DNA from: Rhizosphaericola mali
GTDB lineage: Bacteria > Bacteroidota > Bacteroidia > Chitinophagales > Chitinophagaceae
Length of the DNA stretch: 64,000 bases
Assembly (NCBI RefSeq): GCF_004337365.2
Contig: NZ_CP044016.1
Span: 1,860,001-1,924,000 of the forward strand
Direction of reading: 5' to 3'
A model generated the notes under the pieces. The model did not search any database, had not been told where the DNA came from, and saw only the letters and a list, made by a program, of their open reading frames with translations. This document shows positions 8,325-18,292 of this stretch, one piece after another. The translations under genes were made by a program, and so were the position numbers. How positions within the stretch are numbered: position 1 is the first letter of the stretch; the number at the start of each line of letters is the position of its first letter.

Positions 8325-11183
8325 TTAATTTGCAAATTTTAAAATATCGACATCATATGGCTTATTCGCTAACAAATTTAAAGTTAGCATTTTTCCTTTA
8401 TAAACAAATGCATATTTTCCATTATCTGTCGCCTTCACTACTAATTTCGATAGCCTATGTAGTTTCCATGCGACATTCAGCTCAACATCTCCCCTAGCTT
8501 TAACACCGTTGACAAAACCTGATGATAGAGAATCTGGTAATGCAGGTAATAGTTCAATATAGTCATTCTGACTCTGAACCAGCATCTCGGCAATACCAGC
8601 AGGGCCACCAAAGTTACCGTCAATTTGAAATGGAGGATGAGCATCCATCATATTGCGATAGATACCACCTCTTTCCGGAAGTCCTTCTCGGTCTGCAGGA
8701 GAAAGCAATAAATCAATCATTTTCAATGCATGATTACCATCTTTCATTCTAGCCCAAACGTTAAGTTTCCATGCCGTACTCCAACCCGTGCCACTATCAC
8801 CACGCATATTCATAGAAACTTTCGCAGCATTCATCATTGAACTATCTTTATAACTAATATCTGTCCCAGGAAAGACGCCCCAGATATGTGAAATATGGCG
8901 ATGTTGATCTTTAGGATCATCAACATCATCCATCCATTCTTGTAATTGACCATATTTTCCAATTTTATTTGGGGCAATTAGCGGTAATTGTACGACAAGC
9001 CTATCATCTAAATCAAGGTCTACAATACCCAATACTTTAGAGGCTGCAAGATAATTTTTAAAAAGACTTCTTATCATCTGATGATCCATTGTAGGGCCAG
9101 CAACCAAGCCACCATGTTCTGGAGAATTGGACGGGGTACTAATCAAAAAATCCGTTTTGGAATCTTTTACTAAAAATCCGATGTAAAATATAGTTGCATC
9201 TTTGATGGCTGGATACATTTTACGTAACAATGCAGTATCTCGAGTAAAAAGAAAATGATCCCAAATAGCTTGACAAAGCCAAGCAGAACCGGTAACCCAA
9301 ATACCATGATTAGAAGCGTTGATGGGAGCCGTAGCTTTCCAAATATCTGTATTATGATGTAATACCCAGCCATCCAAATTATAATGTTCTTTTGCAACTA
9401 CACTTCCCGTTTTTGTCAAATCTTGAATCATGTTGAACAAAGGTGTCTCACAACTCGATAAATTTAAAGGATCGGCAGGCCAGTAATTCATTTCCAAATT
9501 GATATTGGTAGTGTACTTGCTACCCCACGAAGGATTGAGTTGATCATTCCAAATTCCTTGTAAATTTGCAGGCAGAGGCGAGTTTTCGCGTGAAGAAGCA
9601 ATCAACAAGTAACGACCATATTGCGCATACAACGCAATTAAATTGGGATCTTTTGAAACACTATATTGCAAAATGCGTTGATCAGTTGATAAACTAACAT
9701 TGGGGAAAGTCTCAGAACCAAATCCTATTGAAAACTTTTTGTACAGTTTTTGATAATCGGTAATATGATCAGAAAGAATGGTTTTGTATGACTTTTTATT
9801 GAGTTTATCCCAGTATTTTGTACATAATTTTACTGGGTCTCCTGAAATATCATCGTAAGCTATATAGTTAGTTGCCGCTACTAAATAAACCGATGCTTCA
9901 TCTGCATCTCGAACTAGTATAGAATCACCATCAACTTTAATAGAACCTTCTTTTGTTTTGACATATAGATTAGCGACTCCCCATAATTTTCCATTCTTTA
10001 CCTTTACAGTCATTTGAAGTAAATTTCCCCTATCGGCTTTTATATTGATAGATTTATGAGGACTGTTTACAACAGTCGAAAAACTAATACTTTTTTTCTT
10101 GTCTGCAGTAAAATGAGCAACGATTGTTTGGTCAGGATTACTAGCAAAATAAGTTCGCTTATATTCAATTCCATTTTCTTCAAAACGAACATTTGCTAAC
10201 GATTGCTCAATATCTAAACTTCGCTTATAATTAATTACATTATTAGTTGATGGAAACCGAAAATAAATATCTCCAAAAGGTTGATAATCTGCTTCATATT
10301 TAGGAAACGCTGGAACATCTTGATTTTGGATAGTATATGACCACAAATTCCCTAAAGAAATGATATCTCTACTGTTCTCTATTGGGAATAGTACAAATAA
10401 TTTTCTGCCGTCCTTAGTTCCATTAAAACCACCTTTGTCATTCCAATTTATGACTTGGATATGGACAGTATTGATTCCCTCCTTTAAAATTTTAGAGGAA
10501 ACTATATATTCTCTTTTAGCAAGTTGCCCTTTTGTTTCACCAACAAGATGTCCATTGATGTATGCATAATCATCATCTCTTATTTTGCCAAGATACAATT
10601 TCAAATCTTTTCCCAATAAGGATTTAGGCAAATTGAATTCCACCCGAAACCAAATCGCACCATCCACTCCATCCAGTCCTTCCTTTTCCCAACCATTAAG
10701 CATCGGAAGTTGAATCTTATTTTTGTATAGAGTAGTATTATTAAGATATTGGGTAGTATCTTTTCTTACATTCTTTAACCAAACGATACATTGATCATCG
10801 TAATGCTCTTCATTAATACGGATCCCCATAAACTCTTTTTGTGCAAGATCTTCGGCTTCTTTTTGTTTCCCATTTGCAAATAGTTCTCTTATTTTTGGTA
10901 GATATTTGTAGGCTCCTTTTCTAGCGTTATTATTGGGTTCACCTGTCCATAATGTAGATTCATTAAACTGCAAATGCTCTAGTTGTGGATCTCCAAATAT
11001 CATTGCCCCAAGTCGACCATTACCAATAGGCAAAGCGTCTGTCCATTGTTTGGCTGGTTTATCATACCAAAGAAGTCCATTTTGCACTTGGCTATTTGCA
11101 TGAAAATTTAATACTATTAAAAATAATAGCAACAACCATTTAAGTTTCAATAGACAATATGCTTTTTTATTTAAGGATGGCAT
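8325..11183 (-). CDS. GH95 alpha-L-fucosidase/alpha-L-galactosidase with inserted beta-sandwich domain
   Basis: This secreted GH95 enzyme of 952 residues is expected to remove alpha-1,2-linked L-fucose or L-galactose by inversion. After the signal peptide come the family's N-terminal motifs (ALPIGNGRLGAM, FNESTLWTGEP). The barrel carries TNINLEMNYW (the Asn pair that positions water, about residue 558), HHNTDIWK, SPEHGG (about 687) and QIDGNFGGPAG (about 854). The N-terminal domain is split by an insert at about residues 130-295. That insert resembles the galactose-binding-like sandwich found inside sialate O-acetylesterases (FRVEFNLPKS, DDYAYINGHLVGET). The start codon lies 17 bp inside the GH28 gene. 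The family is firm; fucose versus L-galactose is undecided, and L-galactose would fit a pectin context. Confidence 0.9.
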   Translation of the reverse strand: MPSLNKKAYCLLKLKWLLLLFLIVLNFHANSQVQNGLLWYDKPAKQWTDALPIGNGRLGAMIFGDPQLEHLQFNESTLWTGEPNNNARKGAYKYLPKIRELFANGKQKEAEDLAQKEFMGIRINEEHYDDQCIVWLKNVRKDTTQYLNNTTLYKNKIQLPMLNGWEKEGLDGVDGAIWFRVEFNLPKSLLGKDLKLYLGKIRDDDYAYINGHLVGETKGQLAKREYIVSSKILKEGINTVHIQVINWNDKGGFNGTKDGRKLFVLFPIENSRDIISLGNLWSYTIQNQDVPAFPKYEADYQPFGDIYFRFPSTNNVINYKRSLDIEQSLANVRFEENGIEYKRTYFASNPDQTIVAHFTADKKKSISFSTVVNSPHKSINIKADRGNLLQMTVKVKNGKLWGVANLYVKTKEGSIKVDGDSILVRDADEASVYLVAATNYIAYDDISGDPVKLCTKYWDKLNKKSYKTILSDHITDYQKLYKKFSIGFGSETFPNVSLSTDQRILQYSVSKDPNLIALYAQYGRYLLIASSRENSPLPANLQGIWNDQLNPSWGSKYTTNINLEMNYWPADPLNLSSCETPLFNMIQDLTKTGSVVAKEHYNLDGWVLHHNTDIWKATAPINASNHGIWVTGSAWLCQAIWDHFLFTRDTALLRKMYPAIKDATIFYIGFLVKDSKTDFLISTPSNSPEHGGLVAGPTMDHQMIRSLFKNYLAASKVLGIVDLDLDDRLVVQLPLIAPNKIGKYGQLQEWMDDVDDPKDQHRHISHIWGVFPGTDISYKDSSMMNAAKVSMNMRGDSGTGWSTAWKLNVWARMKDGNHALKMIDLLLSPADREGLPERGGIYRNMMDAHPPFQIDGNFGGPAGIAEMLVQSQNDYIELLPALPDSLSSGFVNGVKARGDVELNVAWKLHRLSKLVVKATDNGKYAFVYKGKMLTLNLLANKPYDVDILKFAN

Positions 11184-12717
11184 CTTTTTTTACATCATAG
11201 TCTTTTACGACAACTTGCGAAACATTTCTAAAATCATTAGTTCCAAAACCTATATTGGAAGTCGTCTTTCCTGAAAGTTGAAGAAAGGTTTTAGTTCCTT
11301 TTTTAGGTCGGCAACCGTCAATGAACAAACCATCAACATTAATAGCGCTTACCCAAGGCTTTTCCTCGGTGGATTTTTCTAGTTTTAAATACTTCAAATC
11401 AATATCCGAACTATTTTCTATTTTAACTAATGAAGTTTTTACACCTGAAAAAAATACGTTGTTTAAAGAAATATTTTTAGAATAATGAATATCAAAACCG
11501 TTTTCCGCTTCCAAATGTATATTGGAAAATGAAACATCCTCAATTGGCATTTCTTCCAAACCGTTGATGAATACCGCATCTTTAGTATTGGCAGTAACAT
11601 TAGAAATGTGAATGTTTCTAAAAATAGGTGTGCGCTCCGATACCGGTCCAATTGTTGATTTTGCGTAACGCGTATCCAAAACAAATGCTTGTTGCTTGAT
11701 GTTGTGCATAATGATATTGTCTACTCTGATATTCTCCACTACACCACCGCGACCTCTAGTCGATTTGATGCGAATACCACGATCCGTACCATCAAAAATA
11801 CAATTGGAAATAGCAATATTTCGTACACCACCTGACATTTCACTTCCGATTACAACACCGCCATGCCCTGAAAGCATCGTACAATTCGTAATAACATAGT
11901 CTTCTGCAGGAGCTGCTTGTTTACGTCCGTCCTCATCCTTTCCAGATTTTATAGTAATACAATCATCACCAACACTGATATGACAATCTGAAATATGAAC
12001 ATAACTACAAGATTCCGGATTGATGCCATCCGTATTAGGAGAATGTGGATTGTTAATCGTAACAGAACGAACAGTTACATTTTTGCAAAACTCAGGATTG
12101 ACCGTCCAAAACGGAGAATTTTGAATTGTGATACCTTCTATCAATACATTTTCACAATACATTGGCTGTATAAATGGCGGACGTAAAAAACCACGTTTTA
12201 ACCATTTGGAGTCTGGTGGAGCTAATACATTTTTGTTGTTTTCGAAAAAAGTATTTTCCCATTTGGATTTTGGTTTTTTATCATCAAAACCTTCCGAATA
12301 ATTCCACCAATTACGCCCATGTCCATCAATCAAACCTCTTCCAGTAATAGTAATATTTTTAGCTTTGTATGCATAGAAAAAAGGAGAAAAATTAATAACT
12401 GTCGTCCCTTCCCAACGAGAAGGTACCATAGGAATATAGTTATCAAAATCATCACTAAAATGTAATTCCGCTCCTGCATCAATAAATATTGTAATGTTAC
12501 TTTCTAATTTGATGGAACCTGTTAAGTATTTGCCTGCAGGAAAATAAATTGTTCCTCCACCTTTTTGAACCGCTTTTTGGATGATATTGTCGATTGCATT
12601 TTTACCTACAAAAGTGCTATCATTAGGAATGCCATATTTGGTCACATCATAGTACCCTTGAGCGGATACAATTGACGTAATCAAACTTATAATTACAATA
12701 TTCAAAAATCTAAACAT
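11167..12717 (-). CDS. GH28 polygalacturonase-family hydrolase
   Basis: This is a 516-residue secreted right-handed beta-helix enzyme of family GH28. The family cleaves alpha-1,4-galacturonan, rhamnogalacturonan backbones or terminal galacturonate. The signal peptide ends at IVSAQ. The four hallmark motifs are present in order: NTDGINPES (about residue 229), GDDCITIKSG (about 250), GHGGVVIGSEM (about 284) and RIKS (about 316). These supply the catalytic Asp triad and the His and Lys substrate contacts. It lies 10 bp downstream of the 926-residue hydrolase and overlaps the following GH95 gene by 17 bp. Being in a rhamnose operon, it is more likely to act on rhamnogalacturonan oligosaccharides than on homogalacturonan, but that is inference. 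Confidence 0.93.
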   Translation of the reverse strand: MFRFLNIVIISLITSIVSAQGYYDVTKYGIPNDSTFVGKNAIDNIIQKAVQKGGGTIYFPAGKYLTGSIKLESNITIFIDAGAELHFSDDFDNYIPMVPSRWEGTTVINFSPFFYAYKAKNITITGRGLIDGHGRNWWNYSEGFDDKKPKSKWENTFFENNKNVLAPPDSKWLKRGFLRPPFIQPMYCENVLIEGITIQNSPFWTVNPEFCKNVTVRSVTINNPHSPNTDGINPESCSYVHISDCHISVGDDCITIKSGKDEDGRKQAAPAEDYVITNCTMLSGHGGVVIGSEMSGGVRNIAISNCIFDGTDRGIRIKSTRGRGGVVENIRVDNIIMHNIKQQAFVLDTRYAKSTIGPVSERTPIFRNIHISNVTANTKDAVFINGLEEMPIEDVSFSNIHLEAENGFDIHYSKNISLNNVFFSGVKTSLVKIENSSDIDLKYLKLEKSTEEKPWVSAINVDGLFIDGCRPKKGTKTFLQLSGKTTSNIGFGTNDFRNVSQVVVKDYDVKKDAILK

Positions 12718-12727
12718 AGTATCTTAT

Positions 12728-15508
12728 TTATTCAAAAAGCCAGTCAATTTCTTTTGAAATTCCTTTTTCAGAAATACCAGCGTCGTACTTGACAATTTCT
12801 TGATTACCATTTACAAATCCAAGAATTAAAGCGGCTCCTTTACTTAATTTCAGTGTATTTTCTCCTGCTGGAAAACTATATACATGAACATTTACGTTGG
12901 GAAAATCTTTCAAATACAATGCATTGGCAATCGCCGTTTCGGCTTGTCCATAATTATTGGCGCTAGCATCTGTTTCCAATTCGGGAGCTTTACTCAACAA
13001 AGAATCTTTTTTGTTGAAAAACCCTACCAATATTTTTACTGGTTGATCACTTTGAAAACTTATTGAAGTTCCCCTTTTTATCTGGCTCTGATTTGATAAT
13101 TGAAGCCCTTTTACCCCTTTCAGTTCTTTTGCATAAGTTACGATATTCGTTGTCAAGTCCGAGAAAGGATTTGCATTACTGGAGCCGACAATGTACCAAT
13201 TGTCTTTTTGATTTAGTAGTTTAACACTTGCATTTTGCAACGCTACAACTTTTGCGACTGACTTAGCACTATTATTTTTAAGAGAATTTATAGCTTTTTT
13301 AAAATGGTTCAACTCCGCTTCAAATGGCACAAGCACTTCTTTCCATGTTTTGAATGTAGCATCGACACCTCTTATTGGAATCTTACGTTGTTTGGTCTGC
13401 ATACTATTAGCATACAAATAAGTATTTTTTGTTAAGTCAACCAATTGTTTATAGTAAGCAACGCTCTTTTCTAAATAAGGAAGTGCAGCTTCTAAGTCCT
13501 TAATATTGTTAGAATACTTATATCGTAAAACCAAAATTGCAGCTTCTGCTTTTGTTGCATAGTGCTTTGCCAAGGCTTGATAACAATACATATCATTACG
13601 AACGCGTTCAAATTCGTCTTTATCCTTCGTGATATATGGCTGTGCTTTATCAACAAATGCCACTGCCGCATCACCCTCTTCTACAACTTCTTTTATAATT
13701 TGTTTGGGCGTTTCTCCAATATGAGGTTGACCTTTCCAGTCCTTCTCTGCGTACTCAATTATTTTTTCACCTTCTGGACTTTCAGAATCATAAAGCAAAT
13801 CAAACAAACCATACCTATAAGGATTGATAAGTTGCGTCATCAACATTCCCAACGTCAAGGTTTGTCTATTACCATCCGTGATTCCAAAACGGCGTAATAG
13901 TTTGGGGGCAATTTCTCCAGAGGCCTCGTAAGCCATTAAAATATTTTCACCTTGTTGTACATCACAACCAAATTTGGACGCCAACAACCCACCCCAATAT
14001 CTAACTTCATCACTACGCTTACGGTTATCGTTCCAAGCGTAACGGCTCCATTGTTTGTACCAAAGCCAATCACGATCTATCTGCAACAATCTTTTTCCAT
14101 CTGCATTGTCAGCACTATAAGGCCAATCCCAATAAGACGCTTGCGGATAAATATGAATACCATTTGCACCATAAATGCGATGCATTCCTTGTACACTTTT
14201 TTGGATAAAATCATCGGAAGCATATCTAAAAGGTTCCAGATTTGCTAAAATGTGTACATTTTCGATCTGTACTGTTCCAATAGTACTTAGGGTACGATGT
14301 AACTCTGCCCAACAACCTCTTGGCTCGTAAGTCGTCAAAGCTTCGCCATTAAATTTTGCCATTGTATATAAATTAGGATACAATGGCATAGCAGCCTTCA
14401 TAACAGAAGGCGCATCTGTGTCATGTGCTCGCAAAATAATTGGTGGCACTTCGTCAGTTCCCAATTGGGCTAAACCATCTTTTACACCAGGAATAATAGT
14501 TTTAGTAAACCAATCAATATCATCTTGTCCAACACCTTCCATCGCTTCACCTAGAGTCACACATAGTCCAACATGTGGATATTTAGCCACGAATGCAGCA
14601 ATGGATTTTTGTGTATAGTCGGCTATTATTGGAATAATAGGGCGATTTCTGTCTTGCGTCGTTAGATTATGCTTTTCTGCAAATGGTTTGGGTATAAGAA
14701 TATTGTAAAAAGCCTGTATAATCCAAATACCTCTCTTATCTGCTTCTTCTGTTAGAAACTTAAATATTTCTTCATTTTTGGCAAAAGTAGCATCGTCTAC
14801 CTCCAAAGCATAAGGATAATCTTTTAGCTTAACCAAAGATGAAAATGGATGTCCATTCCAAAGAAACAAAGCATTCATCCGATTTTCAGCCAGCGAATCC
14901 AATACTTTTGTCCAAAGTTTTTTATCATAAAACCAAGGAAAAGTTTGTTCTGTATATGGATATTCGTAAACATCTCTTCCCGGTAAATATGTGGCTTTTT
15001 GTAATCCAATACAAGCCGCTCTCATAACCATTTTTGGATGATCAGCAAAGGAGATACGGGTAGGAAGTTTTTTGTTTAATTTAAGACTATCAACTATGGC
15101 TAAACTTCCGTAAAAAATGCCAGAAGTATCCACACCATCAAGAAGGTAAATATTTTCTCTATTCTTTATAGCAAAACCTTCCTTATATGTGGTCGTATCA
15201 AGACTTAAATTATATTTTTCTTTCGTAGTATTGGACAAGTTGGTGCCTTGAGCTGCCAATACTAAAGTTATATTTTTCTTATTTAGTTTGCTTCCTTCGA
15301 CTAGGATTGTCGGTTTGTAGCCACAATTACGCAATTCATTTGATAAAAGTTCAGCTGCAAACTTAATTCTTGGATGTGTATTAGTTGGGATCACAATAGA
15401 AACATCAGATGTTTTCCATTCACTATTTGACTGTCCAAAAATATTCTGAAAAACAAATAACAATAGTGCAAAAACAAAAATAGATCGTATTGTAGATTTA
15501 GAAAACAT
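12728..15508 (-). CDS. Putative secreted glycoside hydrolase, uronidase-like (family uncertain)
   Basis: This is a 926-residue exported protein with a signal peptide ending IFGQS. Residues about 30-150 look like the alpha/beta domain that precedes the barrel in GH20, GH67 and GH115 enzymes (TNTHPRIKFAAELL, LLDGVDTSGIFYGSLAIVDSL). A TIM-barrel-like part follows with acidic motifs LFLWNGHP, LGEAMEGVGQDD, LRAHDTDA and YPQASYWDWPY. The C-terminal third is helical and then beta-rich. The layout suggests an alpha-glucuronidase- or alpha-galacturonidase-like exo-enzyme, which would suit the uronate in rhamnogalacturonan. I cannot name the CAZy family from motifs alone. Catalytic candidates are the Glu residues of LGEAMEG. 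Its place between the kinase and GH28 in the operon supports a role in pectin or rhamnan breakdown. Confidence 0.6.
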   Translation of the reverse strand: MFSKSTIRSIFVFALLLFVFQNIFGQSNSEWKTSDVSIVIPTNTHPRIKFAAELLSNELRNCGYKPTILVEGSKLNKKNITLVLAAQGTNLSNTTKEKYNLSLDTTTYKEGFAIKNRENIYLLDGVDTSGIFYGSLAIVDSLKLNKKLPTRISFADHPKMVMRAACIGLQKATYLPGRDVYEYPYTEQTFPWFYDKKLWTKVLDSLAENRMNALFLWNGHPFSSLVKLKDYPYALEVDDATFAKNEEIFKFLTEEADKRGIWIIQAFYNILIPKPFAEKHNLTTQDRNRPIIPIIADYTQKSIAAFVAKYPHVGLCVTLGEAMEGVGQDDIDWFTKTIIPGVKDGLAQLGTDEVPPIILRAHDTDAPSVMKAAMPLYPNLYTMAKFNGEALTTYEPRGCWAELHRTLSTIGTVQIENVHILANLEPFRYASDDFIQKSVQGMHRIYGANGIHIYPQASYWDWPYSADNADGKRLLQIDRDWLWYKQWSRYAWNDNRKRSDEVRYWGGLLASKFGCDVQQGENILMAYEASGEIAPKLLRRFGITDGNRQTLTLGMLMTQLINPYRYGLFDLLYDSESPEGEKIIEYAEKDWKGQPHIGETPKQIIKEVVEEGDAAVAFVDKAQPYITKDKDEFERVRNDMYCYQALAKHYATKAEAAILVLRYKYSNNIKDLEAALPYLEKSVAYYKQLVDLTKNTYLYANSMQTKQRKIPIRGVDATFKTWKEVLVPFEAELNHFKKAINSLKNNSAKSVAKVVALQNASVKLLNQKDNWYIVGSSNANPFSDLTTNIVTYAKELKGVKGLQLSNQSQIKRGTSISFQSDQPVKILVGFFNKKDSLLSKAPELETDASANNYGQAETAIANALYLKDFPNVNVHVYSFPAGENTLKLSKGAALILGFVNGNQEIVKYDAGISEKGISKEIDWLFE

Positions 15509-15541
15509 AAACTAATGCTTTGATGAATAATAGCAACTTAT

Positions 15542-16930
15542 TTAAACAATAGAGTTGTATACAGAAGAATATTCTTCCAACTTAACCATTCCTTCCTCTA
15601 TAGATAAATCATTCCAATGATTATGTATAACAAGGGCGGCACCGATAGAAGTCGATTGCGGAACTTCTGCTGCAAAGACTTTTTTATCTTTCAATAGATA
15701 AGCCATGGCTTTCATAAAAACAACATTATGCCCAAAGCCCCCATCAATAAAAATCTGTTTAATTTCGTTATCTGGATCGGCAGATTTAACTGAATTTACT
15801 TGCACATTTACCAATTCAAATATCAATTGAAAATAGGCATGTTTATAATCAGAAAATTGACTTAATTCAACAGAAGAATAAGGAAATTTTTCCAACAAAA
15901 AATCATCTTTTGATTTATAGTTTAAATCCCACGGTTTTATAGTCGAAAAAAGAGCAAAATCTAAATCTAAAGAATGAATATGTTCTTTATCCGTATGAAA
16001 ATAGCTCAAAATCCGATTAAGTTCTTTTTCGTAAATGCTACCTAAAAAAACGCGCGAAGCTTTTACAGGTTTACCCAAGTAATTCATGTAACAAAGGCTA
16101 CCAGTTTTTAACTCCTCTTGAGTTAAAGGACTATTATTAAAAGGATTTAGCGTTATACTCCATGTACCTGTTGACACAAGGAGAAATGGATCTTTAATCG
16201 ATTTTAAGTATGGAACTAAAGCAGCCGAACTATCATGTATGCCAATTCCAACCAGTAAATAAGCATCATCAAATTTAACTTTCTCAACGGTGTCATTTGC
16301 TACTACTGGCGCCAATTTTTTAGAAATACCAAGAGGCGTCAACCAATCATGATAATTGTTCTTTCGAAAATTCCACAAACTCGTATGACAACCGATACTC
16401 GTAATATCAGAATACTTTTTTCCTGTTAATAGGAAACTAAAATACTGTGGAAAATGCAATGTGGTTATAGTCTTAGAAAAAATTTCTTTTCGTTGGTGAC
16501 AGATTCGAAATAGTTGTAGTCCAGAATTAAGATTCCCTTGAATTGGGCAACAGGTTTCTAGTTCGAATTGCGTTTGCTCCTTTTCATTGGAGAACATTTT
16601 TTCTAATAGTCCATCTGGATAAGGTTTCAAATAGTTGAACATATCTACCACTGGTCTTCCATCCACACCAATATGAACTAAACTAGCGCCATAAGTAGAA
16701 AAATTAATCGCCCGAATGTCGTATTTGCCCGAATCTATTAGTTCGCGTAAAGTTTTGAACAAAAATTCCTCGATAGCAGATAAATCTTCACATTCATAGC
16801 CATCTTCATCAATTTTTTGAGCAAAAGTCAATTTTTGTTGATAAACAATTTGGTATTGCTTATCAAACAAAAACAACTTTTTATTCGTTTTACCAACGTC
16901 CAATATGGCGACAACTTCTATCTTACTCAC
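15542..16930 (-). CDS. FGGY-family carbohydrate kinase, probable L-rhamnulokinase
   Basis: This 462-residue cytoplasmic kinase of the FGGY family would phosphorylate L-rhamnulose at C1 with ATP, the second step after RhaI. It shows the N-terminal phosphate-binding stretch AILDVGKTNKKLFLF, the catalytic Asp in GIHDSSAALV (about residue 236), STGTWS, and the C-terminal nucleotide-binding motif FIDGGFGHNVVF. It does not look like the classical RhaB found in enterobacteria. Function is inferred from its place 42 bp after rhaI and within the rha run. A fuculose or other deoxyketose kinase activity is possible. No signal peptide is present. Confidence 0.8.
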   Translation of the reverse strand: MSKIEVVAILDVGKTNKKLFLFDKQYQIVYQQKLTFAQKIDEDGYECEDLSAIEEFLFKTLRELIDSGKYDIRAINFSTYGASLVHIGVDGRPVVDMFNYLKPYPDGLLEKMFSNEKEQTQFELETCCPIQGNLNSGLQLFRICHQRKEIFSKTITTLHFPQYFSFLLTGKKYSDITSIGCHTSLWNFRKNNYHDWLTPLGISKKLAPVVANDTVEKVKFDDAYLLVGIGIHDSSAALVPYLKSIKDPFLLVSTGTWSITLNPFNNSPLTQEELKTGSLCYMNYLGKPVKASRVFLGSIYEKELNRILSYFHTDKEHIHSLDLDFALFSTIKPWDLNYKSKDDFLLEKFPYSSVELSQFSDYKHAYFQLIFELVNVQVNSVKSADPDNEIKQIFIDGGFGHNVVFMKAMAYLLKDKKVFAAEVPQSTSIGAALVIHNHWNDLSIEEGMVKLEEYSSVYNSIV

Positions 16931-16972
16931 AATCTTTATTCTTGTTCAACTATATTTCAATATTTTATACAA

Positions 16973-18247
16973 CTATAATCCAGTAGCTACAGAGTGTAGT
17001 CCGCGTTCTTTGACCAATTCGTTCCTAATATCCAAACTATTAAAGGCTTTGATTGGACTAAGTGCAGCACCAGATCTCAATCTTGCTTCTGCCAACAACG
17101 GGCGAACATCTGTACGATAAGCATCTTGGATAATGTCTTGTGCTAAGGCTACTTTATTATTGTTTTGTGCACCCGTTAATGCATTTTGATCAATAATCAA
17201 TGCTTGTGCATAAGCCAATTTTATAGCTTCCACAGACTGCAACAAATCTTCGATAGGATCTTTCACATTATGTGAAGCGTCAATCATCCAACCGATATCC
17301 GTCGCATGACGTTTTCCTTTATGATCCAAACCTTCCACTAATTCATGGAAAATCAAGAACAATTGATACGGATTGATACTGCCAGCAGTCAAATCATCAT
17401 CTGAATATTTGGAATCATTAAAATGAAAACCCGCCAATTTATCTTCCATCAACAGCAAAGAAACTATCTGTTCAATATTGGCTCCAGGCAAATGATGCCC
17501 AAGATCAACTAAAGTTACCGCTTTCGGTCCTAGTTTGGATGCGAGCAAATAAGATTGTCCCCAATCCGCAATAGTTGTAGAATAAAAATGTGGTTCAAAA
17601 CATTTATACTCAATATAAAATTTCCAATCATCCGGCAAAGCTTTATAAATTTCTTGCAAACTTTCTAGTGTACGTTCGAATGCACCACGGAAATTCAACT
17701 CACCGGGAAAATCAGAGCCATCAGACAACCAAAGACTTAATGCTTTAGAACCTAGTTTATCACCATGCTGAATCACTTCGATATTATGTTCAATCGCCTT
17801 TTGACGAATATCTTTATTTACATGATGTAAGGAGCCAAATTTATAACTAAAATCTTGGCCTTTTTGATCCTGAAATGTATTAGAATTAACGGCATCGAAA
17901 TGCAATCCTAGGTCTGATGCTTTCGCACGTAAAGCATCATAGTCTTGCGGAATATCCCAAGGAATATGCAAAGAAATAGAGTTGCAAGATTTAGTCAAAT
18001 CATTTAACAAAGCCACATCTTCTAGTTTCTCTTCAATATTCCTAGGTTCCCCGGTTCCTGCAAATCGTCCAAAACGCGTACCGCCAGTACCCAAAGCCCA
18101 ACTTGGAATAGCTATTTGAAAATCTACCAATTTGCTAATTACCTCCTCAAAATTGGGAATGGAATCTTTCAAAACCTGAATCTTATTTTGGTGTAAAGTC
18201 AAGCCATCCGAATTAAGCGAATCTATTTTCTGCTTATCTAAAATCAT
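16973..18247 (-). CDS. rhaI: L-rhamnose isomerase, RhaI type
   Basis: This TIM-barrel sugar isomerase of the Pseudomonas-type RhaI family interconverts L-rhamnose and L-rhamnulose in the cytoplasm. Metal-ligand motifs are visible: a Glu in FYIEYKCFEP, an Asp in TLVDLGHHLPG, a His in GFHFNDSKYSDDD, and a late Asp in HATDIGWMIDASHN. I start it at the ATG at 18247 (425 residues). The frame also extends to a TTG at 18289, but that adds only a non-homologous-looking leader almost abutting the rhaD stop. It sits between the fused aldolase gene (45 bp upstream) and the kinase (42 bp downstream). This isomerase is not homologous to E. coli RhaA at the sequence level, so the pathway is of the alternative type. 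Some family members also act on other aldoses. Confidence 0.92.
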   Translation of the reverse strand: MILDKQKIDSLNSDGLTLHQNKIQVLKDSIPNFEEVISKLVDFQIAIPSWALGTGGTRFGRFAGTGEPRNIEEKLEDVALLNDLTKSCNSISLHIPWDIPQDYDALRAKASDLGLHFDAVNSNTFQDQKGQDFSYKFGSLHHVNKDIRQKAIEHNIEVIQHGDKLGSKALSLWLSDGSDFPGELNFRGAFERTLESLQEIYKALPDDWKFYIEYKCFEPHFYSTTIADWGQSYLLASKLGPKAVTLVDLGHHLPGANIEQIVSLLLMEDKLAGFHFNDSKYSDDDLTAGSINPYQLFLIFHELVEGLDHKGKRHATDIGWMIDASHNVKDPIEDLLQSVEAIKLAYAQALIIDQNALTGAQNNNKVALAQDIIQDAYRTDVRPLLAEARLRSGAALSPIKAFNSLDIRNELVKERGLHSVATGL

Positions 18248-18292
18248 ATAACAAGTTTTTAATCGTCGTATTAAAGGTACAAAATACAATAT

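Noticed and set aside
12728-15508. Firm assignment of the 926-residue protein to GH115 or GH67
   Set aside because: Length and N-domain are suggestive, but the family motifs could not be matched completely by eye.
18248-18289. TTG start for rhaI
   Set aside because: It would add a 14-residue leader (start LRRL-type) just after the rhaD stop; the ATG at 18247 gives the normal family N-terminus.
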